A DNA stretch of 41,082 nt from RGIG4140 sp045532865 (GTDB lineage Bacteria; Pseudomonadota; Alphaproteobacteria; CAAHEQ01; UBA3637), in NCBI GenBank assembly GCA_045532865.1, contig JAZSGT010000015.1, positions 1 to 41,082 of the forward strand. The letters are read 5' to 3'. How positions within the stretch are numbered: position 1 is the first letter of the stretch; each line of letters opens with the position of its first letter. Shown here one piece after another: positions 1 to 7,674 of this stretch. The notes under the pieces are model-generated. The model was not told where the DNA came from. It did no database searches and was given only the letters and a program-made list of their open reading frames with translations. A program made the translations under genes and the position numbers.

Positions 1-1437
1 ATTATCTTTTAAGCTAAAATATCTTTCATAAGAATTAATTATTTTTATATTAGACCCTATTCTTGAAATAATTCCTACTTTTGGTGTTATATAATAATTT
101 GAAAAATTATCATAATGATACCCTATTTTAGGCAACACAAATAATGATGTTGACCATATTTTTTTAGCAAAGCCTAAACCAAATTCAGCAACAGGATTTA
201 ATTCAAAAGTTTCATTAAACAAATCATTTTCAAAACCAATCCTAAAATACTTTGAAAAACTGTTTGTTGTTTGAAAATCAATAATCGATTCCATTTTTAA
301 TATATCAATTTTATCAACCGTAAATTTTTTGTTTTTATTATAATAACTAAAAGAAAAATCCAATATTTTACTTTCCAAATCTGCAAAGTACGCATTTGAA
401 ATATCTCGCATATCTTGATAGACCGGACTCAACTCAACATGTGTAACATTATTTAATATATCTTGAGAAAATGATACTCTTGTTGGCTTAGGTGCATCAC
501 CAATATAATTTAATCCAAACTTTTTTATAGCGTTTTTTTGCGTTTCAGATGGAACAAAAGTAACACTTGATATTTTATCATTATCTTGCAACAACTGGAT
601 ATATTCAATAGGAGTAATAAATGTTTTTTTTGCATCTGAATAAAAATCCTTATTTGCAATTTTCAATATATTTATTAAAGCAGTATTACAATTATGTTTA
701 ATAAAATTATATTTAATATTTTTACCTTTAAGTTCCCACAAATGCGCCTTTAAACGCTTCTTATCTTCTTGATTTAATTTAAGCTTAAATTCCCATAACG
801 ATCGTTTTTCATTATATAAATACTCATTTTCTTTTTCACTATAAGATGACAACACATAAGAACCATTAACACCACCCACAAACGCTTTTATAAAAAAATC
901 AAACGAGGTTGTTCTATCAAATGTTGCGAAATAACTAAAAGCATGTGTTTTTTCTTGACCACTTATTTTCAAAAAAGAATGCCCCATCATTGACGAAGGA
1001 CTTGTGTTACTTTCTGACGCAAATACAATAGAAATATCATCAAAAATAACTTTATTCAAATATTCCTCATATGCATCACATTTAACTTTTGGAAAATCAT
1101 TTTTTGACAAACCCAATTTATCTAAAATATATTCAAATCTAGCAGGATAACGACAAATTACATGTTCATCACTTACATCATTTGATTCAAACAGTTCTTT
1201 TAATGTAGCCAAATATTCAGCTTTTGAATTCCGATATCCGTTAGAAGATAAGAAAAAATTACTATCATGATTGATAACACTTTTTTCATTTTCATAATGA
1301 ATCAAATTTTTCCAATTAATATCTTCTTCTTGAGAGATTAATTTAGAAATCGACATCCCCTGTGATGATATCGGCCATGCTAATGCTTCATGACCGATAC
1401 AGCTCAAAAAGACCAATACAAGACTATTTTTTAACAC
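1..1437 (-). CDS. DUF4105 (Lnb N-terminal-like) periplasmic protein, 3' truncated
   Basis: The reverse strand is open from a GTG at 1437 to the window edge (479 codons, no stop), so the C-terminus is missing. Residues 1-20 form a Sec signal peptide (MLKN, then a Leu/Val/Phe core, then HEALA before WP). The middle carries features I associate with DUF4105: an SNTSPSSMMGHSFLKI segment resembling the S-x-G-H-x-F-L core, and a later HNCNTALINIL motif. After about residue 300 the sequence turns beta-rich and aromatic, as in proteins where DUF4105 is followed by a barrel-like region. It overlaps the upstream lipoprotein gene by 14 bases, suggesting translational coupling. An in-frame ATG at 1470 is an alternative start but has no ribosome site and would put Lys-Lys behind a hydrophobic stretch. 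Exact function is unknown. Confidence 0.72.
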   Translation of the reverse strand, partial: MLKNSLVLVFLSCIGHEALAWPISSQGMSISKLISQEEDINWKNLIHYENEKSVINHDSNFFLSSNGYRNSKAEYLATLKELFESNDVSDEHVICRYPARFEYILDKLGLSKNDFPKVKCDAYEEYLNKVIFDDISIVFASESNTSPSSMMGHSFLKISGQEKTHAFSYFATFDRTTSFDFFIKAFVGGVNGSYVLSSYSEKENEYLYNEKRSLWEFKLKLNQEDKKRLKAHLWELKGKNIKYNFIKHNCNTALINILKIANKDFYSDAKKTFITPIEYIQLLQDNDKISSVTFVPSETQKNAIKKFGLNYIGDAPKPTRVSFSQDILNNVTHVELSPVYQDMRDISNAYFADLESKILDFSFSYYNKNKKFTVDKIDILKMESIIDFQTTNSFSKYFRIGFENDLFNETFELNPVAEFGLGFAKKIWSTSLFVLPKIGYHYDNFSNYYITPKVGIISRIGSNIKIINSYERYFSLKDN

Positions 1438-1819
1438 AACTTTCTTTACGATATACAGGAACAACAACATTATCGTCATATGTCCACATCGCCCCATTAG
1501 GAATATCAGTTGTTGTACCAGTAAAGTAATTAAAAGCATTACCTAAGAAAATCATATTAAGATGATTTTCAGCCACATAGGTGGAGGACCTGTGGCAATC
1601 ATCCTCTTTAACAGTAATTAATATTGGAACATTTCCTTTACTTACAGAAATTAAACCAGGTATTGTAACTGTCTGTGTTCCATTTTTACTCGATATATCT
1701 GCTTTTACAATATCATTATTTGATGTCATTACATTTATTCTTTTAGTTGTACCAGTAAACATTGTTGCACATGAGGATAACATCATAACAATTATACTTA
1801 TTAGTAGTAAATTTTTCAT
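1424..1819 (-). CDS. small lipoprotein, paralogue of the upstream gene
   Basis: A 131-residue protein with a lipoprotein signal peptide ending in the lipobox LSSC (Cys17). The mature part begins ATMFTGTTKRINVMTSN, closely parallel to the product of the gene just upstream, and both end with a GAMW-YDD motif and a late Cys. The shared GTT/GKT-x-x-INVMTSN and GAMW-YDD blocks show a tandem duplication that has diverged. A GGGTGGG run lies 5-11 bases before the ATG. It sits 13 bases after the first lipoprotein and overlaps the DUF4105 gene, so the three genes look like one operon. Function unknown; likely a periplasm-facing envelope lipoprotein. Confidence 0.8.
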   Translation of the reverse strand: MKNLLLISIIVMMLSSCATMFTGTTKRINVMTSNNDIVKADISSKNGTQTVTIPGLISVSKGNVPILITVKEDDCHRSSTYVAENHLNMIFLGNAFNYFTGTTTDIPNGAMWTYDDNVVVPVYRKESCVKK

Positions 1820-1832
1820 CTAACCCACCCAA

Positions 1833-2228
1833 TCATTTGTTACAAGAAACTTTTTCATCTATAGTTACGATAACTTGATCATCATATTGCCACATTGCTC
1901 CAGTTGCTGAATCAGTGCTAGATCCCAATATACCACCCATTAAAATATTTCCCCAAAACCATGGTTCTATATGAGAAGAAACAACAGAAACTGTTTCTTT
2001 GTGACAAACTCCTTCCTTTACATTAATAGTGATATCCTGACTATCTTTTGGCACTGTTATCACTCGGGGAATATGCATTTCTTGCATTCCAGAACTTGTG
2101 AAAATCGTTGCTTCAACTTCTTTTTCATTAGAAGTCATTACATTAATATTTTGCGTTTTACCCTTTATAACAGAAGCACATCCAGATAATACAGTTGCTG
2201 TTAATATTAACAATGCGATTTTTTTCAT
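1833..2228 (-). CDS. small lipoprotein, first gene of the lipoprotein/DUF4105 operon
   Basis: A 131-residue protein with signal peptide MKKIALLILTATVLSGC, where LSGC is the lipobox (Cys17). The mature part begins ASVIKGKTQNINVMTSNE and later has GAMWQYDDQ, matching the next gene in the operon. An AGGAAG ribosome site precedes the ATG by 6 bases. The gene lies about 30 bases downstream of a Rho-independent terminator that ends a structured leader (2257-2530), so expression may depend on readthrough of that terminator. Related small lipoproteins are normally annotated as hypothetical; I assign no function. Confidence 0.8.
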   Translation of the reverse strand: MKKIALLILTATVLSGCASVIKGKTQNINVMTSNEKEVEATIFTSSGMQEMHIPRVITVPKDSQDITINVKEGVCHKETVSVVSSHIEPWFWGNILMGGILGSSTDSATGAMWQYDDQVIVTIDEKVSCNK

Positions 2229-2253
2229 GATTTAACTTCCTTTCTTTAATCAC

Positions 2254-2281
2254 AATTAAAAACCACCTCAATAAAGGTGGT
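2254..2281 (-). terminator. intrinsic terminator ending the structured leader
   Basis: On the minus strand ACCACC (2281-2276) pairs with GGTGGT (2267-2262) across an 8-base loop, followed by TTTTAATT. It lies 26-53 bases before the lipoprotein ATG at 2228. Its 5' stem bases (2281-2279) are shared with the competing 10-bp helix 2288-2279/2371-2362, as expected for an attenuator. Confidence 0.6.
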
Positions 2282-2530
2282 CGGAGAGTTCATCAATCAT
2301 ATTCGCTCAAATGATTCTTTTAGCCTTTAAAGTCAAAAAACTTCTGAACATACGCCAAAAGCTCCCCGACCATACAAGTATGAATCGGGGATATATCTGC
2401 TATCGAATCAAGATATCCAATAGCATAACGATGTTATATCCTAACACCGAAGCGAATAAGAGCCGATGAAAGCTCCACACCATAAAGTGCTAAATACAGA
2501 TAATGCTATCTGTATCTGTTGTAGATGGTA
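2257..2530 (-). ncRNA. candidate structured RNA or attenuator-type leader
   Basis: No credible ORF lies here, but the minus-strand transcript folds densely. In order: a perfect 9-bp hairpin (2515-2494, GCAT loop); a 7-bp arm (2424-2418 with 2405-2399) inside a GGATAT/ATATCC closing stem (2441-2436 with 2394-2389); a hairpin (2390-2364) with CCCCGA/TCGGGG and CATAC/GTATG stems; an 8-bp arm (CTTTTGGC with GCTAAAAG); a 6-bp hairpin (2316-2311 with 2300-2295) whose loop can pair with 2457-2451 as a 7-bp pseudoknot; and a terminator (2281-2262). The strand 2371-2362 can pair either within its own hairpin or, over 10 bp, with 2288-2279, which overlaps the terminator stem. A G-U pair in that helix works only on the minus strand. 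It resembles a regulated leader, but no known riboswitch, tmRNA or RNase P motif was recognised. Confidence 0.5.
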
Positions 2531-2552
2531 ACACATCATATTTAAATAATCA

Positions 2553-2591
2553 ATAAAAAAAACAGTCTGCAAAAATTCACAGACTGTTTTT
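2553..2591 (-). terminator. intrinsic terminator downstream of the small membrane protein
   Basis: AAACAGTCTG (2560-2569) and CAGACTGTTT (2580-2589) form a 10-bp stem with a 10-base loop. The minus strand runs into eight Ts immediately after the stem, ending the gene at 2612-2884. A shorter T run on the other side could make it work in both directions. Confidence 0.75.
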
Positions 2592-2611
2592 GGCTCAAGT
2601 CAAAAAATCAA

Positions 2612-2884
2612 CTATTGCAATTTATAACCTTCATAATAATCTTTTCCTTGACGGACGTTTTCAGCTTCTTGCAGCCCATATTTATTTGCTTTTTTACCCA
2701 AACGAACGGAAGCATCAGTAAAATCATGCCACATTGATTTTACTCCCCCTACATAGCTGGACAATTGCTTATTCACCTTTTGACAGGCTTCTTGAGGATT
2801 AATCCCCATAAAGAACCACACCACCAAAAGAAATGTCCCAATATGAATTGCCAACCATTTTAGCGCTTTCATAAACTTTTTCAT
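2612..2884 (-). CDS. small single-pass membrane protein, unknown function
   Basis: A 90-residue protein with a short basic N-terminus, one hydrophobic segment at about residues 11-27 (AIHIGTFLLVVWFF), and a soluble, mostly helical polar tail. The tail has one Cys (in QEACQKVN) and ends KDYYEGYKLQ. An AAGGAAA ribosome site precedes the ATG. It is divergent from the metallopeptidase gene, with about 70 bases between them, and has its own terminator. The hydrophobic segment could be an uncleaved signal anchor; there is no clear cleavage site or lipobox. I do not recognise a family. Confidence 0.65.
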   Translation of the reverse strand: MKKFMKALKWLAIHIGTFLLVVWFFMGINPQEACQKVNKQLSSYVGGVKSMWHDFTDASVRLGKKANKYGLQEAENVRQGKDYYEGYKLQ

Positions 2885-2955
2885 TATTCATTTTCCTTTC
2901 TTTTTAATCAAAATAATGTTATATTTACTATAATACAAATTAGGATTGGTTGTAA

Positions 2956-3633
2956 ATGAAAAAAATTAAAATTTGTGATACGTATATAAACTTTGTTAAA
3001 CGGCATAATCAAAAAACCATTCGCCTCTCTGTTAATAAAGACAATCAAATCACTTTATCTGTTCCTTTTTTTTGCTCTGAAAAAACAGCAACAGACTTTG
3101 CATTCAAACATCAAGAGTGGATTAAAGAAAAAACATCTAAAACCATTCAAGAAATAACCTTTCATCACAAAGATATTGTTTCAATTTTAGGAACAAATTA
3201 TGAAATTATCCACAATTCCAACGACCCTGGCTACACAACTGTTGAGGGTGCTACACTTTTTATTGGTGGAGAAGAAAAATTCATTCACAGAAAAATTTCA
3301 AATTTTGTTCAAAAAGAATTATTAAAATACATTCAAGAAAAAGCCTTTGAAATGAGCAAAATCATTGGTAAAAAACCCCTTAAAATTTCTTTAAAAAACA
3401 CCACAACAAGATGGGGAAGCTGTTCATCTAAAGGAAACTTAAATTTTTGTTGGAAAATTGGATTCGCCCCCTTATATGTAATTGATTATCTTGTTGCACA
3501 CGAAGTTTCCCATTTAAAAGAAATGAATCACGGCCCAAAATTTTGGCAAACAGTTGCTTTATTGAATGTTCAACAAGCACAGGCAGAAATTTGGCTTAGA
3601 AAAAATGGCAAAAATATTATTCAAATAAAATAA
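2956..3633 (+). CDS. YgjP-like (DUF45/M48-type) zinc metallopeptidase
   Basis: A 225-residue protein matching the YgjP/DUF45 family in length and motifs. The C-terminal half carries the signature TTRWGSCSSKGNLNFCW, then HEVSHLKEMNHGPKFW near residues 183-198, with the HExxH pair and downstream His typical of zinc coordination in this family. The N-terminal part resembles the usual start of these proteins (a basic beta-strand region, then RLSV). It has no signal peptide and is predicted cytosolic. It ends directly against the 3' end of amiC, tail to tail with no gap. The family is annotated as a metal-dependent hydrolase; the natural substrate is not well established. Confidence 0.87.
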   Translation: MKKIKICDTYINFVKRHNQKTIRLSVNKDNQITLSVPFFCSEKTATDFAFKHQEWIKEKTSKTIQEITFHHKDIVSILGTNYEIIHNSNDPGYTTVEGATLFIGGEEKFIHRKISNFVQKELLKYIQEKAFEMSKIIGKKPLKISLKNTTTRWGSCSSKGNLNFCWKIGFAPLYVIDYLVAHEVSHLKEMNHGPKFWQTVALLNVQQAQAEIWLRKNGKNIIQIK

Positions 3634-4824
3634 TTAATTCCCAGCGTCTTTAAAATAAGTATTCACAGCACGAACCAATGCTTGCCCTAATTTTTTACGA
3701 TAAGAAGCCTTTTGCATTTCTCGTTCTTCTTTTCTGTTTGACATATATCCCATTTCCAACAAAACTGAAGGGATATTTGGTGATTTTAAAACAGCAAATC
3801 CAGCGAATCTATGCGCATTTGGCAACAATTGAACTGTTCTTTGCATTTCTTTAACAACCAAGTCAGCATATCTACGCGACTCTTTCATCGTATCTTGTTT
3901 GGCAAGATCAATTAAAACACTGCTAACTTCTTGTTGATAATCATCTAAATCCATACCCAACAATATATCAGATTTATTTTCTCTTTCAGCCAAAGCTGCA
4001 GCTTCCTTATCTGATGCTTTTTCAGAAATCGTATAAATCGACAATCCCCGTGCAGAAGTATTTTTTGCACTGTCGGCATGAATAGAAATAAACAAATCTG
4101 CTTTTGCCTCATGCGCTTTTTTAACTCGACCACGCAAAGATATAAAAATATCCCTATCACGACTTAGAACAACTTTATAACCAGCATTTTCTAAAAGCTT
4201 CTTTGTTTCTTTTGCCATTTTAAGTGTTAAATCTTTTTCATACCGTCCTGCTTTTGAAATAGCCCCTGGATCTTGCCCCCCATGCCCAGCATCAAGCATA
4301 ATAACTTTTTTTGATTTTGAAAAAGGCAGCAAACCAGATGTGTTTTCTTTTTTCTTTACAGTTTCTGATTTTGAAACTGGAACACTTGTTTGTTGCGAGA
4401 TTGTTTTTTGTACAACAGGTTTCGCATTTGGTTTTAAATCAACAACCAATCGCCAAATACCATTTTTCCCTTCTGGCGGAAGCATAAAATGACTCTCGTC
4501 GACCGTTCTTGAAAGATCAAAAACAATTCGCGCTGTATCCGATCCTTGTTTTCCAAAACGAACTTTTGTTACGACGGTATTTTTCTTAAATTCTTTTTTG
4601 CGAACAGATGAAGTAATCACACTTTTTGGCATATCCAAAACCAAACGATTCGGATTTTGCAATGTGAAAATTTTAGGGGTTAGTTTCGAATTCGACTCGA
4701 CAACAATACGACCAGTTCCATTTGAAAAAGCAGAGAGCCGAACATCGCTAACCGTTGTAGCCACAGCGCTACAAGCAACAAAAATAAAAGACAAGACCCA
4801 AAATACAAATGTTTTTATATTCAT
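3634..4824 (-). CDS. amiC: N-acetylmuramoyl-L-alanine amidase (AmiC type)
   Basis: A 396-residue periplasmic amidase that cleaves the bond between MurNAc and the stem peptide during daughter-cell separation. Residues 1-22 form a signal peptide. An AMIN domain (about 25-130) follows, which in this family binds peptidoglycan or targets the septum. After a Ser/Lys-rich linker comes the Amidase_3 domain (about 172-390). Zinc-site motifs are visible: the His in VIMLDAGHGGQDPGA, the Glu in GRYEKDLTL, the His in SIHADSA, and the catalytic Glu in LLEMGYMSN. It is divergent from rne, an amidase-rne adjacency seen in other alphaproteobacteria. No second amidase was seen in the window. Confidence 0.93.
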   Translation of the reverse strand: MNIKTFVFWVLSFIFVACSAVATTVSDVRLSAFSNGTGRIVVESNSKLTPKIFTLQNPNRLVLDMPKSVITSSVRKKEFKKNTVVTKVRFGKQGSDTARIVFDLSRTVDESHFMLPPEGKNGIWRLVVDLKPNAKPVVQKTISQQTSVPVSKSETVKKKENTSGLLPFSKSKKVIMLDAGHGGQDPGAISKAGRYEKDLTLKMAKETKKLLENAGYKVVLSRDRDIFISLRGRVKKAHEAKADLFISIHADSAKNTSARGLSIYTISEKASDKEAAALAERENKSDILLGMDLDDYQQEVSSVLIDLAKQDTMKESRRYADLVVKEMQRTVQLLPNAHRFAGFAVLKSPNIPSVLLEMGYMSNRKEEREMQKASYRKKLGQALVRAVNTYFKDAGN

Positions 4825-4859
4825 TGAACCCTAAAAAAAATATTTTTGCATAAAAAAAC

Positions 4860-4888
4860 TTGATAATTTACTTTTATACCTATATAAT
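4860..4888 (+). promoter_or_regulatory. sigma-70-type promoter of rne
   Basis: TTGATA (4860-4865), exactly 17 bases, then a perfect TATAAT (4883-4888). Transcription would begin near 4895, giving an untranslated leader of about 185 bases before the rne ATG. Confidence 0.75.
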
Positions 4889-4929
4889 GGAAATTGCAAT
4901 TAAAATGATTGCCCAAGAGTTATTTTTTT

Positions 4930-5051
4930 AATCCGATGAGTTAGCAATGAATGCTTTTATAACAACAAGTTATTTTCAGAATACAATTTCTCTGATTGAA
5001 ATCGGATTATTTGTCATTACCAAGTCTTTTACAACTATTCAAAAAAGACTT
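4930..5051 (+). promoter_or_regulatory. two hairpins in the rne 5' UTR
   Basis: AATCCGAT (4930-4937) is perfectly complementary to ATCGGATT (5001-5008), closing a domain of about 80 bases. A second perfect 9-bp hairpin pairs AAGTCTTTT (5022-5030) with AAAAGACTT (5043-5051), just before the ribosome site. In E. coli RNase E represses its own mRNA through 5' UTR hairpins; a comparable role here is inferred from position only. Confidence 0.5.
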
Positions 5052-5080
5052 TTCATTAGATTGTTAAAGGAATTTAATTT

Positions 5081-7360
5081 ATGTCAAAAAAGATGCTTAT
5101 CGATGCAACGCATCTGGAGGAAACCCGCGTTGTTGTATCAGAAAATGGGAGAGTTGAAGAATTAGATGTCGACACCTCAACCAAAAAACAAATTAAAGGA
5201 AATATTTATTTAGCAAAAATTGTTCGTGTTGAACCATCATTGCAAGCTGCTTTTGTTGATTACGGCGGTAATCGTCATGGTTTTTTAGCCTTTAGCGAAA
5301 TACATCCTGATTATTATCAAATCCCTGTCGCAGACAGAGAAGCTTTAAAGGCAATGCTTAAAAAGACCGAAGAAGATGATAATGATACATTTTTAGAACA
5401 AACAGAAACAAAAGGTGATGTTGAAGTTGTATCTGAAGTTGAATCAGACATTCGTACAAAAGTCTATCCTTCTTTTATTAAAAAATACAAAATTCAAGAA
5501 GTTATTAGACAAGGTCAAGTCATGCTTGTTCAAGTTGTTAAAGAAGAACGTGGCAATAAAGGTGCCGCATTAACAACTTATCTTTCATTGGCTGGCCGTT
5601 TTAGCGTATTAATGCCAAACAATGGAAAAGGTGGTGGCATTTCCCGCAAAATTACAAACATAAAAGACAGAAAAGCCCTTCGCACAATTATTGATAAATT
5701 CTCTATTCCAGATGGAATGAGTGTTATCATCAGAACAGCTGGTCAAGGAAAAACAAAAACAGAAATTAAACGTGACTATGATTACCTGATTAAAACATGG
5801 TTAAAAATCAGAGAAGAAACACTTGAATCACTTGCTCCAAAACTCATTCATGAAGAAGGTGATATTGTAAAACGCTCTTTAAGAGATGTTTTCACTCCAG
5901 ACATTGAAGAAATTTGGATTGAAGGAGAAGCTGTCTTTAAATCTGCAAAAGATTTTATGAAAATTTTAATGCCAAGCCAGGCAAAAAAAATCAAACAATA
6001 TAAAGGTAGCGAACCATTATTTGTAACACAACAAGTTGAATCTCAATTAGAAAGTATTCACAGCAATATTGTCCAACTAAAATCTGGGGGATATCTTGTT
6101 ATTGATCAAACAGAAGCCTTGGTTGCTGTTGATGTTAACTCTGGTCGCGCAACAAAAGAACATGATATTGAAGAAACAGCTCTTAGAACAAACCTTGAAA
6201 CATGTGAGGAATTAGCTCGTCAACTACGTTTGCGTGATATGGCTGGACTTATTGTTATTGACTTTATTGATATGGAAGAAGCTAAAAACAATGCTGCTGT
6301 TGAACGCAAATTAAAAGAAGCTTTGAAGAAAGATAGAGCCCGTATCCAAGTTGGAAAAATGTCTGGTTTTGGTTTAGTTGAAATGTCAAGACAACGCTTA
6401 CATTCTAGTTTCTTAGAAAGTAGCTATCATACATGTATGCATTGTGGTGGAAAGGGAGTTATTAGGTCTGTTGAATCTTGTGCAATGCATGCTTTACATG
6501 TTTTGGAAGAAGCTGCATTTAAAAATGTTAAGAATAAAATTCTTATTTCATTACCTGTTAATGTTTCAACATATTTATTAAACGTAAAACGCTCCCATTT
6601 AGTTGCATTGGAAGCAAAATACAATGTCAACATTCAAATTATTCCTGATGAAACATTGTTACGTCCATCTGATTTTAAACTGGAACGCATTCGTGAAGAT
6701 GGCGAAAGAATGAATATAAATCTTCACGCTCAACACAAACAAGAGCAAAAAGAAAAAAGAAAACCTGAAACGCCATCAAAAAACAACATTGAAAAAGAAA
6801 TTAAAAAGGCAGAAAAAATTGTTGCTGTTAAGGAAAAAGAACCGGAAACAGAACAACCAACTGAAACAATAGATGAGGCAAATTCTTTTGAAAAGAAAAA
6901 CAAAAACAAACGTCGTAATGAGTGGCGCAAAAGAAGACGTGAAAAAAGAATGATGGCTCGTTTAAAACGTCAAACTGAAAGGGATGAAACAAATTCAAAT
7001 TTTGTTTCAGAAGTTTCAGCAGGAGAAGAAAAATTTACCGTTGTTGAGCAAAAAGATTTTTCAGAAATTAAAGAAACAGAACAAAAAATTGAAAAATCAC
7101 AAGTTCAAAAAAAGGAAGAAAAAAAACCTTCTGAACCTTCAAAAAAAGCTGAAGACAAAGAAGAGAAAAAATCCACTCAAAAGAAAAAACCTCAAAGAAG
7201 GAATTCACGTACTTCGGTGAAAAAAGAAAACGAAACACCTACTGAAGAAAAACCTGTTCAAAAAAAGGAAGAAAAAGAAAGTGCTGTTGAAGAAAGTTCA
7301 AATAACACACAAGAATCTAGACAGGCAAAAAAAGGTTGGTGGAACAAACTTGTTAACTAA
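5081..7360 (+). CDS. rne: ribonuclease E (RNase E/G family endoribonuclease)
   Basis: A 759-residue single-strand endoribonuclease central to mRNA decay and rRNA/tRNA processing. The S1 domain (about 35-165) is interrupted by an acidic insertion (EEDDNDTFLEQ...), a feature of alphaproteobacterial RNase E. The DNase I-like catalytic part contains VDVNSGRAT and VIDFIDME, giving the magnesium-binding aspartates. The zinc link CMHCGGKG (about residue 450) supports tetramer formation. From about residue 555 to the end is a Lys/Glu-rich, low-complexity tail with an Arg-rich patch (KRRNEWRKRRREKRMM), the usual place for RNA and degradosome-partner binding; the tail is shorter than in E. coli. The AAAGGA site lies 9 bases before the ATG. 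Confidence 0.95.
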   Translation: MSKKMLIDATHLEETRVVVSENGRVEELDVDTSTKKQIKGNIYLAKIVRVEPSLQAAFVDYGGNRHGFLAFSEIHPDYYQIPVADREALKAMLKKTEEDDNDTFLEQTETKGDVEVVSEVESDIRTKVYPSFIKKYKIQEVIRQGQVMLVQVVKEERGNKGAALTTYLSLAGRFSVLMPNNGKGGGISRKITNIKDRKALRTIIDKFSIPDGMSVIIRTAGQGKTKTEIKRDYDYLIKTWLKIREETLESLAPKLIHEEGDIVKRSLRDVFTPDIEEIWIEGEAVFKSAKDFMKILMPSQAKKIKQYKGSEPLFVTQQVESQLESIHSNIVQLKSGGYLVIDQTEALVAVDVNSGRATKEHDIEETALRTNLETCEELARQLRLRDMAGLIVIDFIDMEEAKNNAAVERKLKEALKKDRARIQVGKMSGFGLVEMSRQRLHSSFLESSYHTCMHCGGKGVIRSVESCAMHALHVLEEAAFKNVKNKILISLPVNVSTYLLNVKRSHLVALEAKYNVNIQIIPDETLLRPSDFKLERIREDGERMNINLHAQHKQEQKEKRKPETPSKNNIEKEIKKAEKIVAVKEKEPETEQPTETIDEANSFEKKNKNKRRNEWRKRRREKRMMARLKRQTERDETNSNFVSEVSAGEEKFTVVEQKDFSEIKETEQKIEKSQVQKKEEKKPSEPSKKAEDKEEKKSTQKKKPQRRNSRTSVKKENETPTEEKPVQKKEEKESAVEESSNNTQESRQAKKGWWNKLVN

Positions 7361-7361
7361 T

Positions 7362-7391
7362 TAAAAAAAGGCGAGGAAACTCGCCTTTTTT
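7362..7391 (+). terminator. rne terminator
   Basis: GGCGAG (7369-7374), GAAA tetraloop, CTCGCC (7379-7384), then seven Ts. A compact, textbook intrinsic terminator right after the rne stop codon. Confidence 0.9.
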
Positions 7392-7454
7392 TATTTTATG
7401 TTTATATTTTTATTGCAAATAAAAGTATTTTATGATAAATATCTTTCTTACAAA

Positions 7455-7529
7455 GACCCTATCATCTAGTGGTCAGGATACAACCCTCTCAAGGTTGGTA
7501 CACGGGTTCAAATCCCGTTAGGGTCGCCA
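7455..7529 (+). tRNA. tRNA-Glu(CUC)
   Basis: A 75-base cloverleaf with encoded CCA: acceptor stem GACCCTA/TAGGGTC with G discriminator, D arm containing AGTGGTCAGGA, anticodon stem CAACC/GGTTG around the loop CTCTCAA (anticodon CTC), and T arm CGGG-TTCAAAT-CCCG. In an AT-rich genome the UUC isoacceptor does most of the Glu decoding, so this CUC copy is probably accessory, which would make its 3' end a tolerable integration target. The last 20 bases are duplicated downstream (see the repeat features). Confidence 0.95.
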
Positions 7530-7575
7530 ATAAAAACATCCCCTTTTTTAAGGGGATATTTTTTATGGGCGAATT
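7510..7575 (+). repeat. direct repeat copy 1: tRNA-Glu 3' end plus terminator
   Basis: This segment, covering the last 20 bases of tRNA-Glu, its terminator and the tail ATGGGCGAATTT, recurs at 7675-7739. The copies are near-identical except in the terminator stem and loop, where changes on the two arms compensate (4 G-C pairs here, 5 in copy 2). A direct repeat of a tRNA 3' end is the classical footprint of site-specific integration. Confidence 0.8.
7538..7564 (+). terminator. tRNA-Glu terminator
   Basis: ATCCCC (7538-7543) pairs with GGGGAT (7552-7557), followed by a T run ending at 7564. Confidence 0.85.
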
Positions 7576-7589
7576 TCTATAAAATTGAA

Positions 7590-7674
7590 CACGTAGGGTT
7601 CAGCCGGAGCTTTAGCGTAGGTAACGCCATTAGGTGGCCCCGAGCATAGCGAGTGGGTGAGGCGTCAGCCGAAT
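7590..7674. other. GC-rich insert between the two tRNA-derived repeats
   Basis: About 85 bases that are clearly more GC-rich than anything around them (for example GGTGGCCCCGAGCATAGCG). They lie between the two repeats, carry the short direct repeat CAGCCG near both ends (about 7604 and 7667), and contain ACGCC/GGCGT and CCCC/GGG pairing potential. There is no ORF. It may be the scar of an excised element or a short foreign repeat; the origin is not recognised. Confidence 0.55.

Noticed and set aside
2240..2540. tmRNA, including the permuted two-piece alphaproteobacterial form
   Set aside because: On the plus strand CTCCCCGACCA followed by TCGGGGATATATC recalls a permuted acceptor stem, but there is no T arm before it and no credible tag reading frame.
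4947..5165. 72-codon plus-strand ORF before rne
   Set aside because: It has no ribosome site, lies mostly in the rne leader and overlaps the rne start in another frame.
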